64,000 nt of DNA from RGIG9060 sp052173655 (GTDB lineage: Bacteria; Spirochaetota; Spirochaetia; Treponematales; Treponemataceae). Below are positions 53,636-62,500 of this stretch, one piece after another (position 1 is the stretch's first letter; each line of letters begins with the position of its first letter). A program made the translations under genes and the position numbers. Below the pieces are notes generated by a model, which was not told where the DNA came from, made no database searches, and saw nothing but the letters and a program-made list of their open reading frames with translations. The DNA lies in NCBI GenBank assembly GCA_052173655.1, contig JBQMYD010000004.1:186001-250000 (forward strand). The letters run 5' to 3'.

Positions 53636-54772
53636 TTATCTTCCGGCTTTTCGTGCTTCTCCGATTGCAGATGCAACTTTAATTGCAGATGCAACGGCAT
53701 CAACTGTAATAGGGAACGGCATATTGTGAATAGATTCTTCCGGAATACATGCTTTTTCTGCAACAGCTCTGATTGTTGCATCATCTGTATTAGCAGAGTC
53801 CATATCAGCCAAGCACACAGGGAGTCCTACATCAATACAGAAGTCTATTGCTTCATACAACTCTTCCTGTGGAGCATTTTCCAAAACCAACTGACAAATT
53901 GTAGAGAAAGCAACCATTTCTCCGTGGAAATATTTATGGTGTGCAGGTAACAATGTAAGACCGTCAACGATAGCATGAGCTGCTGCAAGTCCTCCGGATT
54001 CAAATCCTAAACCTGAAAGAAGAATGTTTGTTTCAACGATTTGTTCAAATGCAGGTGTGATCATTTTGTTATCACATGCAATTTTAGCTTGAACACCGTA
54101 AGCCAACAAGTTCTCATAGCAGTGTGTAGCAAGAGTAAAAGCGGTGTCTGTTCCGTATGCAAGTAATGTTTTCTTAGATCTGTCAGCTCCGCAAGGAAGT
54201 CCTGCATTTACGTTAGAACAAGATTGAACGTTTGCACGTGCTTCAAAATAAGTTGCAAGAGCATCTCCCATACCGCTTACCAAGAAACGTGAAGGTGCAT
54301 TTACAATAACTGTTGTATCGATAAGGATTACACTTGGGTTTTGTCTAAAATAAGCATAATCTTCAAACAAGTGATCATCAGTATAAACTACTGCCGAATG
54401 GCTTGTAGGAGCGTCTGTAGCTGCAATTGTTGGACAGATAATAAGATTTGTTCCTTCTGCAACACATTTTGATGTATCTATAGCCTTACCGCCACCAAGT
54501 CCGATTGTACAAACACACTTGTTCTCAGCAGCAAATTTTTGGAGTTTTGCAATTACCGCTCTTGAACATTCTCCCTTGAATGCATCAGAAATTACAAACT
54601 CTACTCCATAAGTTTTTTGTGTTTTTTCAAGTTTGTCTTTTACAAGGTCTAATGCGAACGGGTCTGCAATCAGCAATGCCTTATCTCCGAATGTTTTTAC
54701 AAAATAACCAAGGTTAAGTAATTCGTCCTCTCCTTGTACGTATTTTGTTGGTGTTATAAAAGCTTTTCTCAT
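53636..54772 (-). CDS. gldA: Glycerol dehydrogenase
   Basis: NAD-dependent oxidation of glycerol to dihydroxyacetone. The 378-residue protein belongs to the metal-dependent alcohol dehydrogenase family. It has TIGLGGGKAIDTSK (NAD site), ICPTIAATDAPTSHSAVVYTD, VSGMGDALATYFEA with the metal Asp, and metal His residues in AAHAIVDGLTLLPAHHKYFHGE. GGAGG lies about 9 nt before the ATG. First gene of the gldA-dhaKL operon, with a consensus promoter and a palindrome near the start point. Confidence 0.94.
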   Translation of the reverse strand: MRKAFITPTKYVQGEDELLNLGYFVKTFGDKALLIADPFALDLVKDKLEKTQKTYGVEFVISDAFKGECSRAVIAKLQKFAAENKCVCTIGLGGGKAIDTSKCVAEGTNLIICPTIAATDAPTSHSAVVYTDDHLFEDYAYFRQNPSVILIDTTVIVNAPSRFLVSGMGDALATYFEARANVQSCSNVNAGLPCGADRSKKTLLAYGTDTAFTLATHCYENLLAYGVQAKIACDNKMITPAFEQIVETNILLSGLGFESGGLAAAHAIVDGLTLLPAHHKYFHGEMVAFSTICQLVLENAPQEELYEAIDFCIDVGLPVCLADMDSANTDDATIRAVAEKACIPEESIHNMPFPITVDAVASAIKVASAIGEARKAGR

Positions 54773-54811
54773 TTTTTACTATCCTCCTTTGAATAGTTTT
54801 TATAAAAATAT

Positions 54812-54833
54812 TAATTAGAAACTAAACTAATTA
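54812..54833. promoter_or_regulatory. Palindrome at the gldA start point (possible operator)
   Basis: TAATTAG (54812-54818) and CTAATTA (54827-54833) form a 7-bp inverted repeat with an 8-nt centre, overlapping the predicted +1 (about 54832). Repressor binding there would block transcription. Confidence 0.4.
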
Positions 54834-54838
54834 CAATA

Positions 54839-54867
54839 ATTCTAACTCTATAAAAACTATATGTCAA
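54839..54867 (-). promoter_or_regulatory. gldA: gldA promoter
   Basis: On the minus strand, perfect -35 TTGACA (54862-54867), 17-bp spacer, -10 TAGAAT (54839-54844). The leader is about 60 nt. Confidence 0.7.
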
Positions 54868-54967
54868 AGCATTTTTTTTTGCTTTTGTTGCTAACGGATT
54901 TTATTCTAAAATTACCATTTTTATTTTTATAGTTGTAATTCAAATTGTGTTCATTTGCCTTTTTTTG

Positions 54968-54996
54968 TTGATTTTTTTTCAAAAAAAACAGACAAT
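54968..54996 (+). promoter_or_regulatory. trkA: trkA promoter candidate, leaderless geometry
   Basis: -35 TTGATT (54968-54973), 17-bp T/A-tract spacer, -10 GACAAT (54991-54996), 7 nt, ATG 55004. The hexamers are each 4 of 6, so this is the weakest of the set, but the geometry is identical. Confidence 0.45.
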
Positions 54997-55003
54997 TAAG
55001 CTC

Positions 55004-56428
55004 ATGAAAATTGTAATTGTAGGAGCAGGCTTTACAGGTCTACAGCTTGCAAAAATTCTTGTAAATGAACGTAATGATGTCGTTCTGATTGACAACAGTG
55101 GAGAAGTAACTAAATCCGCTGAAAATTCAATAGACTGTTCGGTTATTTTTGCAAGCGGTAACAGTCTTCAAACTCTTGAACAAGCAGGTATTTCAAAAGC
55201 TGATGCTATGATTTGCGTTACAAACAGCGATGAAGTAAACATGATTACTTGTTCCATGGTAGATGCCGTTTATCCTGATGTGCTAAAAATTGCCAGGGTT
55301 AGAAATTACACTTATTACCTAAATTCTGAAAAATTTGAAAGAAAACCGGGCGAGCGTCCTATCTACGGAATTGATTATATGATTCATCCCGATGTGGAAG
55401 CTGCTGCTGCTATTGTTGGTGCCTACGAAAACGGGGCTGTGAGTGATGTTTTGACGTTTGATCAAAGTTCTTTACAAATTACCAGAATTCCGATAACTGA
55501 AAACAGCGTTTTTGCAGGACATAAACTTATGGAATTACGTAATATTACTCCTATAAAGATGCTTGTAGCTTATTTTGAATTTGACGGAAAAACATGTCTT
55601 CCTGACGGAAATACAATTATGATGCCGGGGTATAATCTTGGAGTTCTCTTAGCTAAGGAAGATTTAAATGCTGTTTTGGAATTAAGTGGTTCAAAGCAAA
55701 AAGATTTTAAAAAAATCGTACTTTTTGGGGCAGGAAGGATAGGTACAATTGTTGCAGAAAGAATAATTGATCCGAAAAATACTTCAATAGTAAAACGTTT
55801 GGGAGAAAAGTTTTTAAAACGCAAGCAGGATTTTGTAATAATAGATAACGATGAAGAATTGGCAACTGCTGCTAGCGAAAAATTTCCCAATGCCAATGTT
55901 TTTAAAGCTGACGGTACCGATGAGAATTTTCTTTTGGAAGAAAGAATAAATGAATATGATTTGGCGATTTGTGCTTCCCACAATCATGAATTGAATATGA
56001 TTTTGTCCGCTTTTCTTGAATCTTTAGGAGTAAAACAAACAATCAGTCTTGTATCCAGTTCTGCTTTCGGTTCAATTGCAAAAAAACTTGGAATTGATGT
56101 GGCAATTCCTTTACGGGATGTAATTGTCGATTCGATTATGAGCCATCTTAGGGGCTCTGCGGTTAAGGAAGTTCATACCATAAATGACGGAAATCTTGAA
56201 ATTATTGAGTGTGAAATTTCATCCGCTTCAAAAGTGTGTGGAAAATCTACAAAGGAGATCGCCCAACCCGGAAAATTTTTAATACTTTTAAAACGCTCAA
56301 ATGATGAAGAAAGTTATCAAATTGTAAACGGAGATACTGCTTTTTCAGGCGGAGATCACATTGTTTTTATCGCACTTTCCGAATGCAGTACGAAAGTATT
56401 GGAACTTTTCGGGAATACGGAGATTTAA
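55004..56428 (+). CDS. trkA: Trk potassium uptake regulatory subunit
   Basis: Cytoplasmic NAD-binding gating subunit (474 residues) of the Trk K+ channel. Two RCK units are visible, each a Rossmann domain with glycine motif (KIVIVGAGFTG at residue 1 and KKIVLFGAGRIG near 235) followed by a TrkA-C ligand domain. The frame opens upstream at 54947, but MKIVIVGAG is the family N-terminus, so ATG 55004 is used. No Shine-Dalgarno is present. It is followed 3 nt later by trkH. Confidence 0.93.
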   Translation: MKIVIVGAGFTGLQLAKILVNERNDVVLIDNSGEVTKSAENSIDCSVIFASGNSLQTLEQAGISKADAMICVTNSDEVNMITCSMVDAVYPDVLKIARVRNYTYYLNSEKFERKPGERPIYGIDYMIHPDVEAAAAIVGAYENGAVSDVLTFDQSSLQITRIPITENSVFAGHKLMELRNITPIKMLVAYFEFDGKTCLPDGNTIMMPGYNLGVLLAKEDLNAVLELSGSKQKDFKKIVLFGAGRIGTIVAERIIDPKNTSIVKRLGEKFLKRKQDFVIIDNDEELATAASEKFPNANVFKADGTDENFLLEERINEYDLAICASHNHELNMILSAFLESLGVKQTISLVSSSAFGSIAKKLGIDVAIPLRDVIVDSIMSHLRGSAVKEVHTINDGNLEIIECEISSASKVCGKSTKEIAQPGKFLILLKRSNDEESYQIVNGDTAFSGGDHIVFIALSECSTKVLELFGNTEI

Positions 56429-56431
56429 CTT

Positions 56432-57883
56432 ATGATTTTTCTTTCAATAATAAGAATTGTATCAAGTCTTGTTGCTATTATAGGAAGTACGTATTTATTT
56501 CCGATATCGGCAGCCTTGGTATGCAAAGAATATCATGTGATTCTTCCGTTTGCAATTCCTATGGTTTGCAGCTGGGTTATCGCTCTTTCAATAAATTTAC
56601 CCTGTTTTATTTTGAGAAAAAAAATAAAAATGAAGCTGCGTTCAACTTTTGCTGCCGTTGCTCTTTCATGGGCAGTTATTTGCATTTTTGGAGCTCTTCC
56701 GTTGTATTTTACACATTCTACTGCAAATTTTACGGATGCGGTTTTTGAAAGTGTAAGCGGATTTTCTACAACCGGCATGTCGGTTATTACCAACGTAGAA
56801 ACTCTTCCGCAGTCTATAAATTTATACAGATGTCAAACTCATTGGCTTGGAGGAATGGGGGTAGTTGCTTTGACAGTTGCTCTTTTGCCCTTACTTGGAG
56901 TTGGAGGATTTCAGCTTATAAAAGCAGAAACAACAGGGCCTGAAAAAGGCAAGATAACATCAAAAATAACCACAACTGCAAAATATTTATGGCTTATTTA
57001 CCTGATTATGACCGTGTTTGACATAGCTGCGTTGATGTTTTGCGGACTTGATTTACTGGATGCAATTTCTATTGCCTTTTCTACAATGGGAACGGGAGGT
57101 TTTTCTGTAAGGAACGGTAGTATAGCAGGTTTTAATTCAATAGGAGTAAATATTGTTTGTACGATATTTATGTTTCTTTCCGGAGTGAATTTTTCGATGT
57201 ATTTTTACATGATAACCGGCAGATTTGATGAAATAAAATCAAATTCAGAGTTCAAATATTACATCGTTATATTTTTTCTTTGTGTAATTTTTGTAACTTT
57301 TTGTTTAAAATCATATTTCGGTTCTTTTGGAAATTCTTTGATGGTATCTTCTTTTACAGTTGCTTCCGTAATTACAACAACGGGTTTTACCTGTGCCGAT
57401 TATACTGTATGGCCTGTTTCTGCACAAATTTTAATTTTACTTTTATTTTTTACAGGAGCTTGTTCGGGTTCTACCGCCGGCGGTATAAAAATAGTAAGAT
57501 GGGCTATTCTTTATAAACAGTTTAAAAACGATATAAAAAAACTCTTACATCCTCAAGGTATTTTTACAATTAAACTTAACGGCAAGGTAGCAAGTAAAGA
57601 TATAGTTCCTACAGTTTCGTCTTTTATTTTTTTGTACATAGTACTCGTGATTATCACAACTGTTATAGGTTGTCTTGCAAAATTTGATATACTTAGCTCT
57701 TTTTCTGCGGCTGCTTGTTTTTTGGGGAACATAGGAATTGCATTTGGAAAATTTGCTTCTTCACCTCTTGATTTTGTTCCTCCTCTTGTAAAATGGTGGT
57801 ATGCATTTGTTATGCTTGCCGGTCGTCTTGAACTTTATACAATAATAATTTTATTTTTGCCGGAATATTGGCGCAACCGTTAA
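56432..57883 (+). CDS. trkH: Trk potassium uptake membrane subunit
   Basis: K+-conducting inner-membrane subunit, 483 residues with about ten membrane helices. The four-fold pore-loop repeats are visible: SGFSTTGMSV, TMGTGGFSV, ITTTGFTCAD and FLGNIGIAFG, each giving a filter Gly, plus GACSGSTAGGIKIVR typical of TrkH/KtrB. It starts 3 nt after trkA and is translationally coupled. A strong bidirectional terminator follows. Confidence 0.95.
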   Translation: MIFLSIIRIVSSLVAIIGSTYLFPISAALVCKEYHVILPFAIPMVCSWVIALSINLPCFILRKKIKMKLRSTFAAVALSWAVICIFGALPLYFTHSTANFTDAVFESVSGFSTTGMSVITNVETLPQSINLYRCQTHWLGGMGVVALTVALLPLLGVGGFQLIKAETTGPEKGKITSKITTTAKYLWLIYLIMTVFDIAALMFCGLDLLDAISIAFSTMGTGGFSVRNGSIAGFNSIGVNIVCTIFMFLSGVNFSMYFYMITGRFDEIKSNSEFKYYIVIFFLCVIFVTFCLKSYFGSFGNSLMVSSFTVASVITTTGFTCADYTVWPVSAQILILLLFFTGACSGSTAGGIKIVRWAILYKQFKNDIKKLLHPQGIFTIKLNGKVASKDIVPTVSSFIFLYIVLVIITTVIGCLAKFDILSSFSAAACFLGNIGIAFGKFASSPLDFVPPLVKWWYAFVMLAGRLELYTIIILFLPEYWRNR

Positions 57884-57920
57884 TTTTGAAAGTATGTAAT
57901 TTTTATTACTTAACTTTTGC

Positions 57921-57963
57921 AAAAAAAAAAGCACTTCAAAAAAATGTCTTGAAGTGCTTTTTT
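57921..57963. terminator. Bidirectional terminator between trkH and the DUF2147 gene
   Basis: GCACTTCAA (57931-57939) and TTGAAGTGC (57949-57957) form a perfect stem with a 9-nt loop, flanked by ten A's on the left and six T's on the right, so it works on both strands. Confidence 0.9.
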
Positions 57964-57990
57964 GTAAATCAGTATAAAATGTTAAACCGA

Positions 57991-58524
57991 TTAGTTAGCA
58001 GCAGGGAATTTTGCCTGAACATCTGCTATATCAGCTTCTGTAGCTTTTACCCAGTATTGGAAAACTTGAATAGGACCTACAACTCCTGCCATAGCCAAGC
58101 TTTCGGTTTTTGCTGTGAAACTTCTATTCTTCTGTCCCGGTTTCATGTAAATAATTTTGCAACCGTACATTTTTCCATTTCCCGGATCGATGATGCTTCC
58201 TTTGTCCCAAACCCCGTCTGAAACTTTTTGCATATTGAAAATCCATGGAGTTCCAACAGTGTGCATCTTATTTACTTCTCCTGCAACAGGGAAACCCTTG
58301 TAGCTAGGTTTACAAGCAGATGCAACAACATCCTGAGGATGATTTACAACAGCTACGATTGTTCCCAAAAGAACGCCGTTTTCATCTACCCAGATTTTCC
58401 AAACAGCTGAAACCTCGTTTGTTTTGTCATCAATACTTTTCCAAAGTCCTTCTGCAGGATCTGCAGCAAAACATCCCAAAGCTACCACTGCGAGTAACAT
58501 TAATACTACTGAAAACTTTTTCAT
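57991..58524 (-). CDS. Exported DUF2147-family protein
   Basis: A 177-residue secreted or periplasmic protein. The signal peptide MKKFSVVLMLLAVVALGCFA precedes ADPAEGLWKSIDD, the standard opening of DUF2147 proteins (EGxWxxxD). The body has GTIVAVVNHPQD, WDKGSIIDPGNGKMYGCKI and a C-terminal QVFQYWVKAT, a lipocalin-like beta barrel pattern. The Cys in LGCFA could form a weak lipobox, but AFA-type cleavage fits as well. AGGAGG lies 11 nt before the ATG. The molecular role of the family is unknown. Its consensus promoter suggests high expression. Confidence 0.85.
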   Translation of the reverse strand: MKKFSVVLMLLAVVALGCFAADPAEGLWKSIDDKTNEVSAVWKIWVDENGVLLGTIVAVVNHPQDVVASACKPSYKGFPVAGEVNKMHTVGTPWIFNMQKVSDGVWDKGSIIDPGNGKMYGCKIIYMKPGQKNRSFTAKTESLAMAGVVGPIQVFQYWVKATEADIADVQAKFPAAN

Positions 58525-58580
58525 AATCGAAAAAACCTCCTAAAAATACGCGATTAGAATATCAATCACTTATTGAAATA

Positions 58581-58609
58581 ATTATAAAATGATAAACTTT
58601 TGATGTCAA
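58581..58609 (-). promoter_or_regulatory. Perfect consensus sigma-70 promoter of the DUF2147 gene
   Basis: On the minus strand TTGACA (58604-58609), 17-bp spacer, TATAAT (58581-58586). Both hexamers are exact, the only such case found in the window. Confidence 0.8.
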
Positions 58610-58674
58610 ATAAATTTTGAATTTTAACCTTTAAAATTCAATTAAAATCAGATTTTTGTTAAAACCTTGTATTT

Positions 58675-59412
58675 TTAAAAAATTTCTATAGCGGAAACAA
58701 TTCTGCCGTCATCGGTATAGGCTTTTTTTGGGTTGGTGCTATCTAAAAAAGATGAAGTTCCTTTGTAGAAGTTATAATAATAAAGTCCGGGAGGTAGATA
58801 AAGTGAAATTTCATAAAAACCCTCTTTAGTCTCTTTCAGTTCGTAAATGTACGAGTCCCAGTTTGTAAAATTTCCTCCCAAACGGATTCTTTGTCCGGCT
58901 TTTCCCTGATATACAAAGTTTACAAGATTTTTTTCACCGGAACTTTCTTGCGGCTTAAAAAGTTTTTCGGTTTTACGAAGTTCAGGTGTTAAAATTTCTA
59001 CGTATGAAAGATATGTATCTGCCTCATAATCATAAAATTTATTCGGATTTACGGGATCTGTAGTCCATATTCCATCTATAACTAACCTATATGTTATTTT
59101 TCTTACTTTTTCCGGAATTTTGCAGATATAAAAAAGAATAGAATCTTGAGGTTTTAAATCAATATCGTAAGAGATATTTCTGTAAAAAGGATGAACGGTT
59201 TTATAACCTTCAAAGTCAAAGGCTATTCCGGTAAACCTTGAATTTTTATCAGCGGTAAAAATAACAAACCCCTCCGAAACTTTAGGAGCTTGAACTTTTG
59301 TCAAATCGGTAATGAGATTTTGTACGTAGTATTCTTCATCTTCCGTCAAGGCAAATGCCGAATGAAAAATCAGCAAAAGCAGTAAAAATGCGGATATTTT
59401 TTTAACGTTCAC
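58675..59412 (-). CDS. Exported protein with CBM48/AMPK glycogen-binding-like domain
   Basis: A 245-residue exported protein. The signal peptide (KKISAFLLLLLIFHSAFA) is cut before LTEDEEYY. The first domain (about 40-150) resembles an isoamylase-type Ig fold with TYRLVIDGIWTTDPVNPN. The second (about 165-245) matches the glycogen-binding fold of AMPK-beta and CBM48 (GQRIRLGGNFTNWD, GFYEISLYLPPGLYYYNFY, DSTNPKKAYTDDGR). It has no catalytic domain, so it should bind a glucan or be structural. The start is GTG 59412 with a weak upstream site. It is divergent from flcA. Confidence 0.75.
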   Translation of the reverse strand: MNVKKISAFLLLLLIFHSAFALTEDEEYYVQNLITDLTKVQAPKVSEGFVIFTADKNSRFTGIAFDFEGYKTVHPFYRNISYDIDLKPQDSILFYICKIPEKVRKITYRLVIDGIWTTDPVNPNKFYDYEADTYLSYVEILTPELRKTEKLFKPQESSGEKNLVNFVYQGKAGQRIRLGGNFTNWDSYIYELKETKEGFYEISLYLPPGLYYYNFYKGTSSFLDSTNPKKAYTDDGRIVSAIEIF

Positions 59413-59483
59413 GTCTTGTTTATCGGTAAAATTGAAAACAAACTTAATATGGACAATAAACTTTTTTTATTGAAAGCCGATAC

Positions 59484-59512
59484 TTGTTATAAGACTAATT
59501 GTGGAGTAAAAT
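59484..59512 (+). promoter_or_regulatory. flcA promoter, leaderless geometry
   Basis: -35 TTGTTA (59484-59489), 17-bp spacer, -10 TAAAAT (59507-59512), 7 nt, ATG 59520. An alternative extended -10 TGT-TATAAG lies at 59488-59493. Confidence 0.45.
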
Positions 59513-59519
59513 TGACCAA

Positions 59520-62500
59520 ATGCCAGGTTTAACTCAGTTAAAAAAATTTACGCAAACTATGTTCTCTTTGGGAAATGAAGCTATTGTTCGCGGAAGACGA
59601 GGTGAACGCTTTGTTCCTAATATCGTTCCGGATACGATCAAAGAGTTTGATGATTCCGATGATTTTGTCTTAGGTTTGCCAAATTCAGAAAAGCAGGATA
59701 TTTCTGAAAGTGCCGAGCAGGTTTTGGAAGATGATATTCCCGTTGAAAATCAAATATCGCAAAGCGGTATAGAAGATTTAGATTTAGACGATTTTGATAT
59801 TTCAGGGTTTTCCGGTGATACCAGTGAAAGTGCTCCAAAAGCCGAATCAACTCCAAGTTTTTCTTTGCCTGAAGAGGATTTGGATTTTACAGATGATCTT
59901 CTCAGTGAAGATTTTTCTGAAAATGCATCTTTAGACGACAGTATGTCAGATATGCCGGAAGATTTACTTAATGGAAATACGTCTTCAAATCCTTTTGAAA
60001 ATATAAATGGAAGAGATTTTGAACCTCCGTCGGGTTTTGAAAGTCCAGTAGATTTTGGTGATTTTGAAGTTCCCGATGGCGGTGAAAATTTAAGTGGCTT
60101 GGAAAATCTTTCGGATACGGCAAGTTCATTTGATGCATCAAATTCTTCTGATACGGCAAGTTCTTCTGATACATCAAGTTCTTCTGATGCAGCAAATTCT
60201 TCGGATACGGCAAATTCTTCTGATACGGCAAATTCTTCTGATACGGCAAGTTCCGACAGTTTAGGAGATTTTGAAATTCCGTCGGGTTTTGAAAGCCCTG
60301 TAGATTTTGGTGATTTTGAAATTTTCGATGGCGGCGAAAATTTAAGTGGCTTGGAAAATCTTTCGAATACGGCAAGTTCTTCTGATACGGCAAATTCTTC
60401 TGATACGGCAAATTCTTCTGATACGGCAAACTCATTTGATACATCAAATTCTTCGGATACGGCAAGTTCCGACAGTTTAGGAGATTTTGAGCTTCCAAAT
60501 GATTTTGAAAGCCCTGTAGATTTTGGTAATTTTGAAGTTCCAGATGGTGGCGAAAATTTAAGTAGCTTGGAAAATCTTTCGGATACGGCAAGTTCTTCTG
60601 ATACATCAAATTCTTCGGATACGGCAAGTTCCGACAGTTTAGGAGATTTTGAGCTTCCAAATGATTTTGAAAGCCCTGTAGATTTTGGTAATTTTGAAGT
60701 TCCAGATGGTGGCGAAAATTTAAGTAGCTTGGAAAATCTTTCGGATACGGCAAGTTCATTTGATGCATCAAATTCGTCTGATACGGCAAATTCCGACAGT
60801 TTAGCAGATTTTGAAATTCCGTCGGGTTTTGAAAGCCCAGTAGATTTTGGTAATTTTGAAGTTCCAGATGGCGGCGAAAATTTAAGTGGCTTGGAAAATT
60901 CTTCTGATACGGCAAGTTCATTTGATGCATCAAATTCGTCTGATACGGCAAATTCCGACAGTTTAGCAGATTTTGAAATTCCGTCGGGTTTTGAAAGCCC
61001 AGTAGATTTTGGTAATTTTGAAGTTCCAGATGGCGGCGAAAATTTAAGTGGCTTGGAAAATCTTTCGGATACGGCAAGTTCATTTGATGCATCAAATTCT
61101 TCGGATACGGCAAATTCGTCTGATACGGCAAGTTCCGACAGTTTAGGAGATTTTGAGCTTCCAAATGATTTTGATACAAATTCCGAACCTTTGCAGTCGG
61201 AATTTGATTCTGAAAATGTAAATTCCGACAACCAAGCTTTTGAAAGTACTTTTTCACAAGATTTTGCAGATGAAAATACCGGTAAAGAAAATCCAGATGA
61301 TTTTTCTGCAAGTACGGATTTAGAAAACTCATCCCCGGCTACAAGCGAAGACCTGAATCCGGATCTTTCTGAAGATTTATCATTGGATTTGTCTTACGAC
61401 GGAATTTCAGATTTAACAGGTGACGGATTAGATGAAGTGCCCAGTTTGGATGTTGGAAAAGACGAGGTAGCTGAAATTGGGGATTTATCGGATTTTTCAG
61501 GTGAAGGAGCGTTTGACAATCTTGATTTGTTTGCCGGTGCTACGGGCGATCTGGATGATTTTTCAACTACAGATGAAAAACTTTCGGATCCGAATTCGGA
61601 CGACTTGGACAATATTGACTTTAATATTCCGGGTTTTTCAGACGGAAGTTCCGATTTTGAATACGATTTAAAGCCTGCAAAGAAAAAAAATACTTCTTCA
61701 AAAGATAATGAAGACGAACGGGATTCAACTTTTACCGATGCAGAATATGAAAAAATAAAAAAACAGATAAAAAATTATCCTCTTAACTTACGAATTGAAA
61801 TTGAAAAAATTATTTGCGATGAAGATTTTAAAGAAGATGCGATTTTTGATTTGCTTGAAAAAATTTTGAAGGGTAGTACTGCAAGACAGATAGCAACTCA
61901 CCTTTCAAAGTATTTTGAAATACATGTTGATGTTCCAAGAGATTTTGAAAAACGAACTGTTGAACAGTACGAATCTTATAAAAAATCACTTGAGTATCAA
62001 TTAAAAAACAAGATTTTGCCTATAGCGGTTATTGCGATTATTGCTTTGGCTGCCATTTTCGGTTTGTACAGATTTGCTGCAAGATTTATTTACAGACCTT
62101 TGATGGCTGAAAAAAATTATAAGGCCGGATATGTTTTGTTGCAAAACGATTTGTTTCCTCAGTCGGAATTGAAATTTGAGGAAGCTGTAAGATACAAAGC
62201 AAAGAAAAATTGGTTCCTCAAATATGGTAGAGGTTATTGTGATAAAAAGCAGTATGATCGCTCAAGAAAAATGTATGAACGGACGCTAAAAACATTTAAT
62301 TACGATAAGCAAGCCGGAATGGAATATGCTGAAATGGAATTATATGAACTGTTCAATTATTCCGGTGCTGAACAGATTATAAAACGAAAAATTTTGGATT
62401 ATCACATTAATGATTTGGATGCAATGATGCTCTTGTGTGATGTTTATATTGAATGGGCGACAGATAAGGATAAGTCAAAATTTGATTTAGCACTTGAGCA

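Noticed and set aside
60120..60470. Regular 18-bp repeats as a possible CRISPR array
   Set aside because: The units are contiguous, in frame and coding, with no unique spacers of constant length and no cas genes nearby.
59750..61332. Two long minus-strand open frames opposite the flcA repeats
   Set aside because: They mirror the repeat array (endless SKPLKFSPPSGTSK- and QNLPYQ-type strings), have no ribosome-binding site and arise from the codon pattern of the repeats.
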